From Pachypanchax playfairii (Eukaryota > Chordata > Actinopteri > Cyprinodontiformes > Aplocheilidae), in the NCBI GenBank assembly GCA_006937955.1, contig SSNP01000043.1:3636216-3700215 (forward strand): DNA of 64,000 nt, given 5' to 3'. This document shows positions 60,602-64,000 of the stretch, piece by piece; the stretch's first letter is position 1; every line of letters starts with the position of its first letter. The notes beneath the pieces are model-generated. The model did no database searches. It worked only from the letters and a program-made list of their open reading frames with translations, and was not told where the DNA came from. Position numbers and translations under genes: made by a program.

Positions 60602-61528
60602 AATAGAAACATTTTTTTGGACATCACATGGAGGATTTTGAAATGACCAATTGTATTTTTTGACAATAATTAGTGAAAAAAGATTAAATAAATAAACCTT
60701 TTAATCTGAAGGTGTATTTGGGATTAAAGCTCACTGGGATGTTTGGAGTAAATTCTTCCTCAGATACTCCTGCCATGTATGAAATGACCTCATATCCATG
60801 TTTTCTTTGTTTGAAGGATCAAGGATGTACATTAAAATAATGAAAACTATTGTCCTACTACACATTGTGCCTCTAACAGTTTTCATGCTTTTCCAAGACA
60901 AAATGGAAGATTAATAGATCAATAATATTTTTCCTACAGTTAAAAAGCCAACTACTTACCTCAGAAAGCATGCTGAGGTGCAATTTCATGTGAAAAATCA
61001 CACACACTGCCAGAGCAGTTACCATCTATAACCTACAATTATGGTTGACCTGATGTCATATTGTCCCAAGTCTTTATGGAAGGAATGCGGTTTCTATGGA
61101 AATGCTGTTACATACAGTAATGGGAAATATAACTGTACATTAGAGATGGTCAGAGAGAAATAACAGAGAACATGTTGGTTTTTAACCAGATCAATTTGCT
61201 CATTAAAACCACCTACAGTTAAATACAATGCCATTGATTATCGTGTCACATTGACAGCTGTCATAAGAGAGGCCTAGATTGTGTGTAGGTGAACAGTTCT
61301 TAAAGTTAATTGGTTAGAAGCATGAAAAAATGTGTAAATGTTAAACTGTGGGCTAGTTTGAAAAGAAGAGTGATCTGAAACCTGATTAGATGAGTTGAAT
61401 GAGCTAATTAGACGTATACCTTCTATATTTTGTGTAATTTACTTTCAATGTATTATGTTGGTGCTACTGTCAGTCTTCCTTGATGACTATTTAAAAAAAC
61501 TAATACCAGCAAAAAAACTAATATCAGC
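60602..61528. other. Intergenic; small candidate regulatory block near 61190-61300
   Basis: tgacagctgtca at 61252-61263 is a perfect palindrome of the TGIF/MEIS type, beside atgccattgattatcgtg and aaagttaattggtt. The rest is plain AT-rich. Confidence 0.4.
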
Positions 61529-61536
61529 ATATTTAC

Positions 61537-61981
61537 TAGGGCTGTTAAACTATTAAAATTTTAATCGCGATTAATCTCATGATTGTCCACAGTTAACTCA
61601 ACATTAATCCCAGATTTTTAATACATTCTTAATGGACCTTAAAATATTTTTCAGATTTCTGCTATACTTTTAAATAATGGAAAGGACAAATACTTCATGA
61701 AAATATTTATTATACCTGTAACAGTGTCTCTAAGAAAAAAAATGGTATACTTGAATTTCATTTTACTTTTCCATGATCTAGTAAGCATCCACTGAGTTAC
61801 TGCCTGTTTTTACCTCACAGACTACGGATTGCCGGGAAGGCCAACAGACCTGTGTGTGCGTACATGGGCAAAAAAAAAAAACTACGGAAGCCTAAGCGTT
61901 AATCGCGCTTTTAAAAAATTAACACAGTTAAACGGGACTTTGCGTTAACTCGTTTTCAGTGCCTTAATTTTGACAGCCCTA
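61537..61981 (+). mobile_element. hAT-like MITE, complete, with 8-bp target duplication
   Basis: Ends tagggctgttaaa and tttgacagcccta are inverted repeats differing at one position. Flanks atatttac (61529-61536) and ctatttac (61982-61989) match at 7 of 8. Interior aatcgcgattaatc at the left and gcgttaatcgcgc near the right. 445 bp, no coding capacity. Confidence 0.85.
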
Positions 61982-61989
61982 CTATTTAC

Positions 61990-64000
61990 AGCAGTTCTGT
62001 TAACAAATCTGTAATCTGTAATAACCTGACAGAGTATTAGCTTCTTGAAGGGTTTACAGGTAAATTATTTAACCGGTACTCTTTGTGATTTCATGTTTAC
62101 CTGCAGTAGATAGCTCTTTCAACAATCTCAATGTAGAGAAATAATTTGAGCTCTTACTGGATTGACACGCTAACACACAGTCAAGCTAATAACTAATCTA
62201 TGTAGGACTAGTTCCAAACCCACTTTAGTCTATGTCCAACTCAGTCTAACTGTTAGCTAGTGAGTCCAGTCATAACTAACCTCACTTCCTGTTCAAATAG
62301 CTCCAACAGGTAAGACAGTATTTTTCATAACCTTTCTACAGAAATGCTCACAAGATTTTAACCACTGCTTCAAGTGTTTGATAAGTCGGGACACCTTCAG
62401 GGATTTTATGAACCGTATGCCTCGATGGGTCAGAGACGTGCTGGCATTGCCAGGGGGCCGTAAAGTGCATCAGAAGAATAAAATGACTCTTACAGTGAAC
62501 ATCAGTAATTCATTCAGTGCTTATAAGCTACACTAAAAGCATATGTAAGTACTGATAATGACTCACATGACAAAATACTCAGGTTGTCTGACTTATATGC
62601 ACATTTATTGTGATATATCCAAACATGTAAACGAGGAAGGAAAAGTAGCACATTGGGAACTTGACACGACCACTGAATTCTCATTCTGATGACATTTTTT
62701 GGGTGTGTGTGAGAGATAACCAGAAGATGCTTTCCCCAGGGAATATCTTTGCCTCCCACCCCATCATCAAGTCAAGCTCTTATCATCGAATTCATAAAAA
62801 AAGAAAAAAAATGAAATGAAGTTCTCATAAGAAATGTTGATAATACGTTAGCTGGCTGCCAACATGATTTTATCTGCTGCAGTCAGGAAAGTACCAATTT
62901 AACAAATTCTTTCTTCCATCTGCTCTGAAATTTTCACAAGATGTATTTTGGTTTATCTTGAAGGTACAACCTAATCATTCTAAAAATTATTAGAAATACT
63001 TTGAGTTTTGATGCATTTCAATTTACAAGGCGTTCGATCGTAGGCTTGTTTCGGATTATGGTGGCAAAGCTTGAATGGGCTTTTCATCTTTTTACAGTGA
63101 TGAACTATTTGTATATTTTGTATTCTCTCACTGCAAATTTTAAGAGGACTGGTCCTGGATCTTGGTTTATTCTCTCTCCTTTTGTCCACTTACAAAGACA
63201 AAAACTAGCCCTCTTCTAAGATGTATTGCCTCAAATTACATCCCAAGTTTTTTCCTCTCACTTCTGTTGCTGATGGCACTTTGGGAGGAAAGTGATAGCG
63301 AGTTGTGAAAAAGCAAAGTGGCTGGGCTTTATGACCTATTGCCTTGTCTGCCGTCTGCGGGGATCAATTAGTCTTCCTTGTGTAATGGCTGAGAGCTGAA
63401 AAAGCTCAAAAATATATACTTTCTCTGGGGTAATAACTAGCTTGTGTTGTCTGGGCAGCAGTGTGTCGGTGCTCTGTGTTTGTCAGATTGTGGCTCATAA
63501 TACAAGTGTCAGGGACATTGTTCACAAATGCAAGATCATCAAATTTGTCCTGACCCACGTTGAACGTTAAAAAAAGCACAATTATAAAGCTTTCTTCTTG
63601 TAGTCGCCAATAATTTAGCTAGGCTTCGACTCCCCAGCACATAACATCTGTTCCCAGCTGTTGTTCCTGAATCGCTGTGATTGACTTCAGGAAGGATGGA
63701 GTGCTTGACACCATCAAAGCACCGTATTTATTGTATCGCACCCGAGAGGTAAACAGTGTATGTTTTAAGTCTTTTTCCACGCTATATGTTGTCTCAAAAC
63801 ATCACAAAGTCCATCTTGCAAACAGAACAATCGATGCCTTTCCTCCTGGCGGCCTCGGGGCTTTCTGGCAGAGGGCAGGGAGAGAGAAACATTGTATGTT
63901 TACCAGGACGAGGAAAAAAATTGAGAAAAAAAATTCTGTCGTATTTTTTTTTTTAAAACCTTGGGGCCAAATGCGAACAGTATCATTTTCTCCAACTTTT
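61990..64000. other. Intergenic to window end; candidate conserved block at 63300-63740
   Basis: 63300-63740 has mixed composition (gctgggctttatgacc, ctgtgattgacttcagg, tttattgtatcgcaccc) unlike the flanking AT-rich DNA. No exon or gene recognised. Confidence 0.4.

Overview
The window is vertebrate nuclear DNA, almost certainly from a teleost fish. It is AT-rich and has GT-AG introns, no operon structure, and many short non-autonomous DNA transposons of the kinds common in fish. One gene can be supported: the 3' part of a LAR-family (type IIa) receptor protein tyrosine phosphatase on the + strand. Twelve exons between 1353 and 19314 join in frame into 582 residues plus TAA and encode both cytoplasmic phosphatase domains. 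Signature residues ([29 protein letters not shown]) fit PTPRD better than PTPRF or PTPRS, so the call is ptprd; which teleost co-orthologue it is cannot be told. The extracellular, transmembrane and juxtamembrane exons lie upstream of the window. 

Layout: 1-1352 is the end of an upstream intron, starting inside a transposon copy. 1353-19314 holds the D1 domain (exons to 16524) and D2 domain (exons from 17033). D1 keeps KNRY, WPD and HC(x)5R and should be the active phosphatase. D2 keeps HC(x)5R but has KNRL and WPE, the usual pseudo-phosphatase state of this family. 19315 to about 21.96 kb reads as the 3' UTR, with several AATAAA signals. From about 22 kb to 64 kb I find no protein-coding gene. 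It is a gene desert of transposon fragments, simple repeats and several mixed-composition blocks that look like candidate conserved non-coding elements. 

The most interesting content is in the mobile DNA. (1) A group of related elements is flanked by TTAA and begins with AG, as in Kolobok/T2-type elements. It includes five copies of family A, one of them a precise A/B chimera at 48454-49027, two copies of family B, and a 730-bp element at 5341-6070. The 730-bp element carries a minus-strand coding exon with a clean splice donor and a cluster of promoter-type motifs. (2) A 94-bp-arm near-perfect palindrome at 5114-5325 carries a hammerhead-ribozyme-like motif in each arm, pointing to a Penelope-like or other ribozyme-bearing element. 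(3) A Harbinger-like MITE with 17-bp perfect terminal inverted repeats and TAA duplications sits inside a family A copy (10349-10912). (4) Two hAT-like elements keep 8-bp target duplications (57889-58237, 61537-61981). (5) An L2-type LINE 3' end is split by a 216-bp insertion with TTA duplications. A 32-base G run lies at 57033-57064. 

Family names for repeats are from memory of terminal sequences and target duplications, without database comparison. No new cellular system is evident.
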